Origin: Sphingobium sp. V4
GTDB taxonomy: Bacteria; Pseudomonadota; Alphaproteobacteria; Sphingomonadales; Sphingomonadaceae
Length of the DNA stretch: 64,000 nucleotides
Reading direction: 5' to 3'
Assembly (NCBI RefSeq): GCF_029590555.1
Contig: NZ_CP081001.1
Coordinates: 186,001-250,000 of the forward strand
The position numbers were made by a program, and so were the translations under genes. This document shows positions 46,531 to 54,995 of the stretch, one piece after another (within the stretch, counting starts at the first letter, position 1; the number at the start of each line of letters is the position of its first letter). The notes beneath the pieces are model-generated. The model saw only the letters and a list, made by a program, of their open reading frames with translations, was not told where the DNA came from and searched no databases.

Positions 46531-49038
46531 ATGGAGTTTCAGGTCAAGGACGAGGATCGGACGGAGGCGCAGGACGACATCCTGGTGCCGTTCGAGGATG
46601 TCCGTGAACATTTGGTGGTCGTGGGCAACGGCATGGCCGGTTGCCGGGCGGTCGAGGAACTGCTGGCGCGGGATGCGGGACGCTACCGCGTCACCATCTT
46701 CGGCGCAGAGCCTTATGTGAACTATAACCGCATCATGCTCTCGCCGGTGCTGGCCGGCGAAAAGAGCTTCGACGACATCATCATCAACACGCGCGAATGG
46801 TATGCCGACAATGGCATAGAGCTGATCGCGGGTGATCCGGTTACGGCGATCGACCGCACCGCCAAGACCGTCACGAGCCACTCGGGTCGCACCATGGGCT
46901 ATGACAAGCTGCTGATCGCCACCGGCTCCGATCCCTTCATCATCCCGGTTCCGGGCAAGGATCTGCCCGGCGTCATCAGCTTCCGCGACATGAAGGATGT
47001 CGACACCATGCTTGCCGCCGCCGATGCGGGCGGGGACGCGGTCGTGATCGGCGGCGGCCTTCTGGGCCTGGAAGCCGCGCATGGCCTGACCCTGCGCGGC
47101 ATGAAGGTGACGGTCATCCACCTGATGGACACGCTGATGGAGCGGCAGCTCGACGAGGCCGCCGGCTGGCTGCTCAAGAGCGCGCTGGAGGCACGCGGCC
47201 AGACCATCCTGACCGGCGCCAACACCGAAGCCATCTATGGCGACGGCAAGGTCGAGGGCGTCCGGCTGAAGGACGGGCGCGAGATTCCGGCGAGCCTGGT
47301 CGTCATGGCGGTGGGCATCCGCCCGTCGACGGCGCTGGCCCGCGAAGCGGGGCTGGAGGTCAATCGCGGCATCAAGGTCGACGATCACATGGTCACGAGC
47401 GACCCCGACGTGCTGGCGGTCGGCGAGTGTGTCGAGCATGACGGCAATGTCTACGGCCTCGTCGCGCCGCTCTGGGACATGTGCCGCAGCCTCGCCGACG
47501 GTCTGACCGACCAGCACACGGGCTACAAGGGTTCGGTCACCTCGACCAAGCTCAAGGTCGCCGGGCTGGACGTTTTCTCCGCCGGTGACTTCTCCGGTGG
47601 CGAAGGTTGCGAGGATATCGTCCTGCGCGATGCGTCGCGCGGCGTCTACAAGCGCGTCGTGGTCAAGGAAGACCGGATCGTCGGCGCGGTGCTCTATGGC
47701 GACACGGCGGACGGCGGCTGGTATTTCGACCTGCTGAAGCGCGAAGAGGATGTCAGCGACATTCGCGACCTGTTGATCTTCGGCCAGGCCTTCGCCTCGG
47801 GAGGGGGCGCGCTGGACCCTAAGGCGGCCGTTGCGGCGCTCTCGGACGATGCCGAGATCTGCGGCTGCAACGGCGTCAGCAAGGGCCAGGTCGTCGCCTG
47901 CATCGAAGCGGGCAATTGCTCGCTCGACGCGGTTCGCGCCGGGTGCAAGGCGTCGGCCAGCTGCGGCAGCTGCACCGGTCTGGTCGAGAATCTGCTTAGC
48001 GTGGTGCTGGGCGACGAGGTGAAGTCCGGCCCCAAGACGATGTGCAAATGCACCAGCTTCACCCATGACGATGTCCGTCGCGAGATCGTGGCGCAAAATA
48101 TGCGCTCGATCCCGGAGGTGATGCAGTTGCTGCACTGGTCGACCCCGGACGGCTGTTCCTCCTGCCGCCCTGCGCTCAACTATTATCTGCTCTGCGCGCT
48201 GCCGGGCGAATATCAGGACGATCAGCAGAGCCGCTTCGTCAATGAGCGGATGCACGCCAATATCCAGAAGGACGGCACCTACTCGGTCGTCCCGCGCATG
48301 TGGGGCGGCCTCACCAACCCGCGCGAGCTGCGCGCGATCGCGGACGTGGTCGAGAAATATGACGCCCCGATGGTGAAAGTCACCGGCGGCCAGCGCCTCG
48401 ACATTTTCGGCATCAAAAAGGAAGACCTGCCCGCCGTCTGGGCCGACCTCAATGCCGCGGGCATGGTGTCGGGCCATGCCTATGGCAAGTCGCTGCGCAC
48501 GGTGAAGACCTGCGTCGGGTCCGAATGGTGCCGCTTCGGCACGCAGGATTCGACCGGCCTTGGCGTCAAGATCGAGCGGATGACCTGGGGGTCGTGGATG
48601 CCCCACAAGTTCAAGATCGCGGCATCGGGCTGCCCCCGCAACTGCGCGGAGGCGACGATCAAGGATTTCGGCGTGGTGTGCGTCGACTCGGGCTATGAAC
48701 TGCATGTCGGGGGCAATGGCGGCATCCATGTCCGCGCCACCGACCTGCTCTGCAAGGTCGCGACCGAGCAGGAGGCGCTCGATTATTGCGCCGCCTTCAT
48801 CCAGCTCTATCGCGAGGAAGCGCGCTATCTGGAGCGCACCGCGCCCTGGATCGAGCGGGTCGGCGTCGACTATATCAAGAGCCGGATCGTCGAGGACGAG
48901 GCAGGCCGGGAAGCACTGCGCGCCCGCTTCCTCTATTCGCAAAGCTTCAGCCAGGACGATCCCTGGGCCGAGCGTGCCGCCGGCCAACATGCCGAGCTGC
49001 ATCAGCATCTCCAGCCCATCTCCATCGCAGCGGAGTGA
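46531..49038 (+). CDS. nirB: assimilatory nitrite reductase, large subunit
   Basis: NAD(P)H-dependent siroheme nitrite reductase (835 residues) reducing nitrite to ammonium in the cytoplasm. Order: FAD/NAD oxidoreductase part (HLVVVGNGMAGCRAVEELLA, PYVNYNRIMLSPVLAG, AVVIGGGLLGLEAAHGL), BFD-type [2Fe-2S] segment (ICGCNGVSKGQV ... CGSCTGLV), then siroheme/[4Fe-4S] domains with ligands Cys661 and Cys667 (TCVGSEWCRFG), Cys701 and Cys705 (GCPRNCAEA). It is preceded by the attenuator leader and followed by nirD. Confidence 0.97.
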   Translation: MEFQVKDEDRTEAQDDILVPFEDVREHLVVVGNGMAGCRAVEELLARDAGRYRVTIFGAEPYVNYNRIMLSPVLAGEKSFDDIIINTREWYADNGIELIAGDPVTAIDRTAKTVTSHSGRTMGYDKLLIATGSDPFIIPVPGKDLPGVISFRDMKDVDTMLAAADAGGDAVVIGGGLLGLEAAHGLTLRGMKVTVIHLMDTLMERQLDEAAGWLLKSALEARGQTILTGANTEAIYGDGKVEGVRLKDGREIPASLVVMAVGIRPSTALAREAGLEVNRGIKVDDHMVTSDPDVLAVGECVEHDGNVYGLVAPLWDMCRSLADGLTDQHTGYKGSVTSTKLKVAGLDVFSAGDFSGGEGCEDIVLRDASRGVYKRVVVKEDRIVGAVLYGDTADGGWYFDLLKREEDVSDIRDLLIFGQAFASGGGALDPKAAVAALSDDAEICGCNGVSKGQVVACIEAGNCSLDAVRAGCKASASCGSCTGLVENLLSVVLGDEVKSGPKTMCKCTSFTHDDVRREIVAQNMRSIPEVMQLLHWSTPDGCSSCRPALNYYLLCALPGEYQDDQQSRFVNERMHANIQKDGTYSVVPRMWGGLTNPRELRAIADVVEKYDAPMVKVTGGQRLDIFGIKKEDLPAVWADLNAAGMVSGHAYGKSLRTVKTCVGSEWCRFGTQDSTGLGVKIERMTWGSWMPHKFKIAASGCPRNCAEATIKDFGVVCVDSGYELHVGGNGGIHVRATDLLCKVATEQEALDYCAAFIQLYREEARYLERTAPWIERVGVDYIKSRIVEDEAGREALRARFLYSQSFSQDDPWAERAAGQHAELHQHLQPISIAAE

Positions 49039-49043
49039 ACGAC

Positions 49044-49379
49044 ATGACCGACTGGATCGACATCGGAACGCTGGCCGACATTCCCCAGCGCGGCGCCCGC
49101 ACGGTGCAGATCGAAGGGCAGAAGGAAATCGCCGTTTTCCGCACCGGCGACGACCAGATCTTCGCGCTGGTCAACGAATGCCCGCACAAGAAGGGGCCGC
49201 TGAGCCAGGGCATCGTCCACGGCCACAGCGTCGCCTGCCCGCTGCACAACTGGAACATCGCGCTCAAGACCGGCGAGGCGCAGGGCGCGGACGAGGGCTG
49301 CACCCCGACCATCGCGGTCAGGCAGGATGGCGACCGCATCCTCATCGCTCGGCCCGCCGCGCTGAAGGCGGCGGCATGA
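49044..49379 (+). CDS. nirD: nitrite reductase, small subunit
   Basis: Rieske-fold partner of NirB (111 residues). It has both cluster motifs, Cys-Pro-His (NECPHKKGPLSQG) and Cys-Pro-Leu-His (VACPLHNW), so it could carry a [2Fe-2S] cluster, whereas some NirD proteins have lost these ligands. The ATG at 49044 is 5 bases after the nirB stop; the start MTDWIDIGTLADIPQRGARTV fits the family. Confidence 0.93.
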   Translation: MTDWIDIGTLADIPQRGARTVQIEGQKEIAVFRTGDDQIFALVNECPHKKGPLSQGIVHGHSVACPLHNWNIALKTGEAQGADEGCTPTIAVRQDGDRILIARPAALKAAA

Positions 49380-49388
49380 GCTTTCGGT

Positions 49389-49473
49389 CCCTGTCGCTGG
49401 CGGCAGGGGCCGGGGTGGAGGATGGGTGCCGGCCATCCCTTGCGGCACGCGCCTCCACCCAGTTTTCCCTTTT
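49389..49473 (+). promoter_or_regulatory. candidate attenuator between nirD and nasA
   Basis: CCCTGTC-GCTGGC-GGCAGGG (49389-49408) is a 7-bp stem with a hexaloop (G1, G4). Then GGGTGGAGG (49413-49421) pairs with CCTCCACCC (49452-49460) around inner stems, followed by TTTTCCCTTTT (49463-49473). The layout echoes the narK and nirB leaders, but the terminator tract is interrupted and no overlapping A1/G4 hairpin is evident. The nasA ribosome site (AGAGGTAAGG) follows. Confidence 0.42.
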
Positions 49474-49491
49474 CGGATCAAGAGGTAAGGC

Positions 49492-52110
49492 ATGACAGAG
49501 GCCATCCGCACCACCTGCGCCTATTGCGGCGTCGGCTGCGGCATTTCGGCCACGCCGACCGGGCCGCGATCGGTCATCATCAAGGGCGACGAGGCGCACC
49601 CGGCCAATGGCGGGCGCCTCTGCTCCAAGGGCACGCATCTGGGCGAAACGGTGGGGCTGACCGGTCGGCTGCTGCATCCCATGATCGGCAACAAGCGCGC
49701 CAGCTGGGACAAGGCGCTGGACCTGGTCGCGAAGAAATTTCGCGAAACCGTCGAACGGTACGGCCCGGACAGCGTGGCCTTCTATGTCTCCGGCCAGTTG
49801 ATGACCGAGGATTATTATGTCGCCAACAAGCTGATGAAGGGCTTTATCGGTTCGGCGAACATCGACACCAATAGCCGCCTGTGCATGTCGAGCGCGGTCG
49901 CCGGGCATAACCGGGCATTCGGCGAGGATGTGGTGCCCGCCAGCTATGACGATCTGGAAGAAGCGGACCTGATCGTCCTGGTCGGGTCCAACACCGCCTG
50001 GTGCCACCCGATCGTCTATCAGCGCATCCAGGCCGCCCGTGCCGCGCGCGGCACGAAGCTGGTCGTCATCGACCCGCGCCGCACCGAAACCTGCGAGGGC
50101 GCGGACCTGCATCTGGCCGTGAAGCCCGGCACCGACGTCGCGCTGATGAACGGGCTGCTCGCATGGGTAGCGGCGCAGGGCATCACCGATCCGGCCTATA
50201 TGGCCGATCATGTGAACGCCCCCGAAGGCTTCTGGGAGCATATCCGCGACGGCCACGATCTGTGGACTACGGCGAAAACCTGCGACATCGCGCCCGCGCT
50301 GCTGGAACAATTCTACAAGCTGTTCGCCGCCACGCCGCGCACCGTCACCCTGTTCAGCCAGGGCATCAACCAGTCGATCCGCGGGACCGATCAGGTCAAT
50401 GCGATCATCAACGTCCACCTCGCCACCGGCCGCATCGGCAAACCGGGCGCGGCGCCCTTCTCGATCACCGGCCAGCCCAATGCCATGGGCGGGCGCGAGG
50501 TCGGCGGCCTTGCCTCGACGCTGGCGGCGCATATGGACTTCGCGCCCGACAATGTCGCGCGCGTCGGCCGCTTCTGGGCCGCGCCGACGATGGCGACCAA
50601 GCCGGGGCTGAAGGCGGTCGACCTGTTCCGCGCGATCAACGAAGGGCGGATCAAGGCGCTGTGGATCATGGCGACCAACCCCGCCGTTTCTCTGCCTGAC
50701 GCTGGCCGGGTCCGCGAGGCGCTGGAGGCGGTTCCCTTCCTCGTCGTGTCGGACATCATGGCCGATACCGACAGCTCGACCCATGCCGATGTCCGCCTGC
50801 CCGCCGCCGGGTGGGGCGAGAAGGACGGCACCGTCACCAATTCGGACCGCACCGTCAGCCGCCAGCGCCCCTTTTTGGCGTTGCCCGGCGAGGCCAAGCC
50901 CGACTGGTGGATCGTCACGCAGGTCGCGCGCCGCATGGGCTGGCGCAACGCCTTCGCCTATGACCGGCCCGCCGACATCTGGCGCGAACATGCGCGCCTG
51001 ACCGCCTATCAGAATGATGGCGCGCGGCTGCTCAACCTGCGGGCGCAGGCCACGATCGGCAATGATGCCTATGACGCGATGGAGCCGTTCCGCTGGGGCG
51101 GGGAGAAGCCCTTCGCAAAAGGCGGCTTCACCACCCCAGACGGCAAGGCGCGGCTGGTGCTGACGAAGCAGATGGACATTCAGGAGCCGCTGAAACAGTG
51201 GCCGATGACGCTCAACACCGGGCGCTATCGCGACCAGTGGCACACGATGAGCCGCACCGGCCTGGCCCCCAAGCTGGCGCGCCACCGCGAGGAGCCGCTG
51301 GTGGAAATCCACCCGCGCGACGCCGAGGAACTGGGCATCGTCGACCGCGATCTGGCGCGGGTCCAGACCGCGCAGGGCAACAGCATCTTCCGCGTGCGCG
51401 TGAGCGACGGCCAGCGGCCGGGCGAGATCTTCACCCCGATCCACTGGACCGACCAGACCAGCAGCGGCGGCCGCACCGGCCTGTTGCCGCGCCCGTTGGT
51501 CGATCCTCATTCGGGCCAGCCGGGTTTCAAGTCGACCCCGGCCAGCGTCGAGAAGGTCGCGACCGAATGGAAGGGCTTCCTCATCCTGCGCGGGTCGGAG
51601 CCGGTGAAGCTGCCCTGCCTCTGGGCGACGAAGATCAGCGTGCCGGGCGGCGCGCTCTACGAGATCGCGGGCAATGGCGATCCTGCGCGGCTGGAGGCGT
51701 TCCTGCCCAAGGGCGACCGGGTCGAGGCCATGGACATGACCCGTGGCACCCGCCGCGTCGCGATCATCAGCGAGGGCAGGCTGCGCGGCGTGCTGTTCGT
51801 GACGCGCACCGGCCTGCTGCCCTCGCGCGACTGGCTGATCCGCCAGTTGGAGGTCGAAGGGGTGGGCGGCTCGGTGCTCGCCGCGCGCGGGCCGGGCAGC
51901 CAGCCGGACAAGGGCGCGACCATCTGCGTCTGTTTCGACATCGGCCTCAACCAGATCGTTGCCGCGATCCGCGACCAGCAACTGGTCGACGTGCCCGCCG
52001 TGGGCAAGGCGCTGGGCGCCGGGACCAATTGCGGATCGTGCCGCCCCGCCATCGCCAATATCCTCGCTCAAGCCCAATCCACGCAGGAGACGCTCCATGC
52101 AGCCGAATGA
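49492..52110 (+). CDS. nasA: assimilatory nitrate reductase, catalytic subunit
   Basis: Cytoplasmic molybdenum bis-MGD enzyme (872 residues) reducing nitrate to nitrite. A [4Fe-4S] site is formed by Cys9, Cys12, Cys16 and Cys44 (TTCAYCGVGCGISA, GRLCSKG); the likely molybdenum ligand is Cys131 (DTNSRLCMSSAVAGHNRAFG). The C-terminal 60 residues form a BFD-like [2Fe-2S] domain (ICVCFDIGLNQIVAAI ... GAGTNCGSCRPAI), typical of NasA forms that take electrons directly from a reductase or ferredoxin. No Tat signal. Its stop overlaps the following methyltransferase gene by 14 bases. Confidence 0.95.
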   Translation: MTEAIRTTCAYCGVGCGISATPTGPRSVIIKGDEAHPANGGRLCSKGTHLGETVGLTGRLLHPMIGNKRASWDKALDLVAKKFRETVERYGPDSVAFYVSGQLMTEDYYVANKLMKGFIGSANIDTNSRLCMSSAVAGHNRAFGEDVVPASYDDLEEADLIVLVGSNTAWCHPIVYQRIQAARAARGTKLVVIDPRRTETCEGADLHLAVKPGTDVALMNGLLAWVAAQGITDPAYMADHVNAPEGFWEHIRDGHDLWTTAKTCDIAPALLEQFYKLFAATPRTVTLFSQGINQSIRGTDQVNAIINVHLATGRIGKPGAAPFSITGQPNAMGGREVGGLASTLAAHMDFAPDNVARVGRFWAAPTMATKPGLKAVDLFRAINEGRIKALWIMATNPAVSLPDAGRVREALEAVPFLVVSDIMADTDSSTHADVRLPAAGWGEKDGTVTNSDRTVSRQRPFLALPGEAKPDWWIVTQVARRMGWRNAFAYDRPADIWREHARLTAYQNDGARLLNLRAQATIGNDAYDAMEPFRWGGEKPFAKGGFTTPDGKARLVLTKQMDIQEPLKQWPMTLNTGRYRDQWHTMSRTGLAPKLARHREEPLVEIHPRDAEELGIVDRDLARVQTAQGNSIFRVRVSDGQRPGEIFTPIHWTDQTSSGGRTGLLPRPLVDPHSGQPGFKSTPASVEKVATEWKGFLILRGSEPVKLPCLWATKISVPGGALYEIAGNGDPARLEAFLPKGDRVEAMDMTRGTRRVAIISEGRLRGVLFVTRTGLLPSRDWLIRQLEVEGVGGSVLAARGPGSQPDKGATICVCFDIGLNQIVAAIRDQQLVDVPAVGKALGAGTNCGSCRPAIANILAQAQSTQETLHAAE

Positions 52111-52879
52111 CCTTATCGCGCCGGGTGAAGTCTGGCTGGTGGGCGCGGGACCGGGCGATCCGGACCTGCTGACCCGCAAGGCGGAAAAGCTGATCGCCGC
52201 CGCCGACATCATATTCTACGACGCGCTGGTGGGGCCGGGCGTGCTGGACCTGATCCCGACGGGTGTCGAACAGGTGAGCGTCGGCAAGCGTTCGGGCCGC
52301 CACTCCAAGGCGCAGGACAGCATCAACGACCTGCTGCTGGCGGCGGCGAAGGCGGGCAAGCGCGTCGTGCGGTTGAAGGGCGGAGACCCATCGGTGTTCG
52401 GCCGCTCGGCGGAGGAGATGGAGCATCTGGCGCGCGACGGCGTGCGCTTCCGCATCTGCCCCGGCATCACCACGGCCAGCGCGGCGGCAGCGAGCGGCCA
52501 TGCCTCGCTCACCCTGCGCGGCGTGGCGCGCGGGTTGACCTTGGTGACGGCACATCTCAATGCCGGGGAGCCGCTCAAGCTGGACTGGGCAGCGCTGGCG
52601 CGGCCGGGCGGGACGCTCGGCATCTATATGGGCCGGGCGGCGGCGGGCGAGATCAGCCGGTCGCTGATCGCCGCCGGGCGCGATCCCGAAACGCCGGTGA
52701 TGGTGGCGGTCAATGTCTCGCTGCCCAGCGAGCGGCTGATCCGGGGGAAGCTCTCTGCGCTCGCCTTCCTGGTGGCGACGATCAGTGACGAAGACCCGAC
52801 CCTGCTGCTGATTGGGGAGGCGGTGGCGGGCACGCACTGCCCGACGGACGTGGCAGCGAGCGTGGCGTTGCCGGCTTAG
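52097..52879 (+). CDS. cobA: uroporphyrinogen-III C-methyltransferase
   Basis: SAM-dependent methyltransferase (260 residues) making precorrin-2, the precursor of the siroheme in NirB. Signatures are EVWLVGAGPGDPDLLTRKAEKLI, RVVRLKGGDPSVFGRSAEEM and CPGITTASAAAASGHASLTLRG, and PVMVAVNVSLPSERLIRGKLSAL near the end. The ATG at 52097 (MQPNDLIAPGEV) lies inside the end of nasA, so it is co-translated with the enzymes that need siroheme. It is the single-domain form without CysG-type dehydrogenase. Confidence 0.94.
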   Translation: MQPNDLIAPGEVWLVGAGPGDPDLLTRKAEKLIAAADIIFYDALVGPGVLDLIPTGVEQVSVGKRSGRHSKAQDSINDLLLAAAKAGKRVVRLKGGDPSVFGRSAEEMEHLARDGVRFRICPGITTASAAAASGHASLTLRGVARGLTLVTAHLNAGEPLKLDWAALARPGGTLGIYMGRAAAGEISRSLIAAGRDPETPVMVAVNVSLPSERLIRGKLSALAFLVATISDEDPTLLLIGEAVAGTHCPTDVAASVALPA

Positions 52880-52932
52880 CGCCGACTTCAAGTCCGTTTC
52901 GCCCTGTCGGCGCAGGCTCAGCCCGAATGGAG

Positions 52933-53469
52933 TCAGGAGGAAAGGCTAGCCAGATCCTCCGGCCGGTTGATGTTGGGCAGGACCAGTCCCGGCATCTCCA
53001 CCACCCGCACATGGATGCGGTCCAGCCACCCGGCGATGGAGCGGTTATTCTCCTCGCCCAGATGGGCGTCCAGTTCGAACGCCAGCGAGGTGGGCCACCA
53101 GCCGAGCAGTTGCTGGCCTTGCAGGATCGCGGCGCCGTCGCCGATCAGCGCGGCGGGGAGGTCGGCGGGATAATAGGGCATGTCGCAGCCGGTGGTCAGC
53201 ACGCCGACGAAACCGTGGCTGAGCGCATGGTGCAGCGCCGCGTTGAGGCCGCCCAATGGTCCCATGTCGGAATGCGGCCGGTCGGCCAGCCCGGCGCCTT
53301 CGGTGTCGGGGCGACCGCAGATCACCACCTCCGCCACATGGGGCGCCAGCCCCGCCACGGCATGGTCGAGCAGCCTTTTTCCGTCGAGCAGGGCCAGCGC
53401 CTTGTCGCTGCCGAAACGGCTGGAGTGTCCACCGGCCAGCACGGCGCCCAATATCGGTCCGTTGCGCAT
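52933..53469 (-). CDS. mobA: molybdenum cofactor guanylyltransferase
   Basis: Joins GMP to molybdopterin to make the MGD cofactor used by NasA and by the formate dehydrogenase encoded next door (178 residues). The nucleotide motif LAGGHSSRFGSDKALALLDGK, MGPLGGLNAALHHAL and TTGCDMPYYPADL are all diagnostic. It is divergent from the LysR gene with 60 bases between, a gap that holds a predicted LysR operator. Confidence 0.92.
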   Translation of the reverse strand: MRNGPILGAVLAGGHSSRFGSDKALALLDGKRLLDHAVAGLAPHVAEVVICGRPDTEGAGLADRPHSDMGPLGGLNAALHHALSHGFVGVLTTGCDMPYYPADLPAALIGDGAAILQGQQLLGWWPTSLAFELDAHLGEENNRSIAGWLDRIHVRVVEMPGLVLPNINRPEDLASLSS

Positions 53470-53480
53470 ATCCGCCTCCG

Positions 53481-53499
53481 TGATAGTCGCCCTCTATAA
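53481..53499. promoter_or_regulatory. predicted LysR-type operator between mobA and lysR
   Basis: TGATAG-N7-CTATAA at 53481-53499 has the ATAG-N7-CTAT form common for LysR-family dimers. A near-identical site lies at 54430-54448. It could govern both mobA and the regulator itself. Confidence 0.6.
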
Positions 53500-53529
53500 A
53501 GACGGGACTGGCTGCACTATAGCAGATAT

Positions 53530-54432
53530 ATGCAGACCCGCCTCGTCGAATATTTCCTGGCGCTGGAGCGCGAAGGCCATTTCGCGCGGGCGGCGGCCCA
53601 ATGCCATGTGTCGCAACCGACCCTGTCGGCCGGCATCGCCACGCTGGAGGCGCAACTGGGCAAGCGGCTGATCCGCCGGGACCGCAAATATGCCGGGCTG
53701 ACGGCGGAGGGAGAGGCGATCCTGCCCTGGGCGCGGCAACTGGTGGCGGCGGCGGAGGCGCTGGGGCAGGCCGCGGAAACGGCGCGCGGGCCGTTGAAGG
53801 GCGAACTGCGACTGGGCGCGATCCCGGCCGCCATGCCCGCGATCGGCTGCCTCGCCGCAGCGATGCTGGCGCGGCATCCGGGGCTGAATATTTCGGTGCG
53901 GGCGCTGACATCCCGGCAGATCGAGCGCGAACTGGCGGCGTTCGAGCTGGACGCGGGGTTGACCTATCTCGATTTCGAGCCGCCCGCCCATGCCCTCTCC
54001 GTCCCGCTCTATGTCGAGCGGACCATGTTGGTGAGCGCGGTGACGGGCGTGCCCATTCCCGACCCGCTCGACTGGGCGGCTCTCGCCACGCTGCCGCTCT
54101 GCCTGCTGCATCAGGGGATGCAGAACAGGCGGATTCTCGACGCACGGCTGGCCGAGCGTGGGCTGGCGCTGCGACCCCTGGTGACGGCGGACAGCTATGT
54201 CGCGCTGCTCGGGCTGGTGCAGCAGGGGCGGCTCTGCTCGATCATTCCGGACAGTCATGCGACACTGCTGGAGGGGCTGGCCTGGGCGCGCACGCGCCCC
54301 TTGCCGGATATGGGGGAGGGCAGCCGGGTCGGCGTGATCGTGTCGGACAGCGCGCCGATGGGACCGCTGGCGCAGGCGGTGCTGGGAGTCGCGCGCGAAC
54401 TGCGCCTGCCGCCGGGATTTCGGGTCGGTTGA
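53530..54432 (+). CDS. LysR family transcriptional regulator (likely FdsR-like)
   Basis: A 300-residue LysR protein. Winged helix-turn-helix at residues 1-60 (RLVEYFLALEREGHFARAAAQCHVSQPTLSAGIATLEAQLGKRLIRRD) and a periplasmic-binding-like effector domain (LKGELRLGAIPAAMPAIGCLA, RQIERELAAFELDAGLTYLD). It lies directly upstream of the formate dehydrogenase genes in the same direction, a position where regulators of fds operons are known in other bacteria. Predicted operators flank it on both sides. The inducer, formate or another, is not visible from sequence. Confidence 0.9.
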   Translation: MQTRLVEYFLALEREGHFARAAAQCHVSQPTLSAGIATLEAQLGKRLIRRDRKYAGLTAEGEAILPWARQLVAAAEALGQAAETARGPLKGELRLGAIPAAMPAIGCLAAAMLARHPGLNISVRALTSRQIERELAAFELDAGLTYLDFEPPAHALSVPLYVERTMLVSAVTGVPIPDPLDWAALATLPLCLLHQGMQNRRILDARLAERGLALRPLVTADSYVALLGLVQQGRLCSIIPDSHATLLEGLAWARTRPLPDMGEGSRVGVIVSDSAPMGPLAQAVLGVARELRLPPGFRVG

Positions 54433-54448
54433 TAGGATTCTTCTATCA
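54430..54448. promoter_or_regulatory. predicted LysR-type operator upstream of fdsG
   Basis: TGATAG-N7-CTATCA at 54430-54448, a perfect dyad overlapping the lysR stop codon and lying 82 bases before fdsG. It matches the site at 53481-53499 in 11 of 12 fixed positions, so it is probably where the LysR protein activates the fds operon. Confidence 0.65.
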
Positions 54449-54530
54449 GCCATGGCAGGCTTCGATTTGACCCCTCGGCCGCGCGGGCGCAGGATCGCGG
54501 CCAAAATCGGGCCAGGACAGCAGGCCAGGG

Positions 54531-54995
54531 ATGCAGGATATGATGGAAGATTTTGTCACGGAGTGGACCGCGCGCCATGGCGCGACGCGCGATCGGCTGT
54601 TGCCGCTGCTTCATGCAGTGCAGGCGGAGGCGGGGCATATCGACGATGCGCTGGTCCCGGCGATTGCGAAGGCACTGAACCTCAGCCGCGCGGACGTCCA
54701 TGGCGTCGTCACCTTCTATCATGATTTCCGCCGCGCGGCGCCCGGCCGCCATGTGGTGAAGCTGTGCCGCGCGGAAAGCTGCCAGGCGCGCGGCGGCGCG
54801 GCGATCGAACGGACGGCGGCGCAGCGTCTGGGCGTGGCGATGGGCGAGACGCGCGGCGACGGGCAGGTGGCCCTGGAGCCGGTCTATTGCCTGGGCCTGT
54901 GCGCCATCGGCCCCAATGCGCTGGTCGACGGCCGACCGGTGGCGCGAATCGACGCCGCCGCGCTGGAGCGGATCGCGCTGGAGGTGGCGGCATGA
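54531..54995 (+). CDS. fdsG: NAD-dependent formate dehydrogenase, gamma subunit
   Basis: NuoE-like [2Fe-2S] thioredoxin-fold subunit (154 residues) passing electrons between FdsA and FdsB. Cluster cysteines are in KLCRAESCQARGG and VYCLGLCAIGPNALVDG (C-x4-C, C-x3-C). The N-terminal helical part (RDRLLPLLHAVQAEAGHIDDALVPAIAKALNLSRADVHGVVTFY) is typical. The start is uncertain between ATG 54531 and 54540. It overlaps fdsB by 4 bases. Confidence 0.93.
   Translation: MQDMMEDFVTEWTARHGATRDRLLPLLHAVQAEAGHIDDALVPAIAKALNLSRADVHGVVTFYHDFRRAAPGRHVVKLCRAESCQARGGAAIERTAAQRLGVAMGETRGDGQVALEPVYCLGLCAIGPNALVDGRPVARIDAAALERIALEVAA

Noticed and set aside
46426..49008. An 860-codon minus-strand open frame opposite nirB
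   Set aside because: Antisense shadow of nirB with low-complexity composition.
49342..52212. A 956-codon minus-strand open frame opposite nasA
   Set aside because: Antisense shadow; plus-strand NasA has all cofactor motifs.
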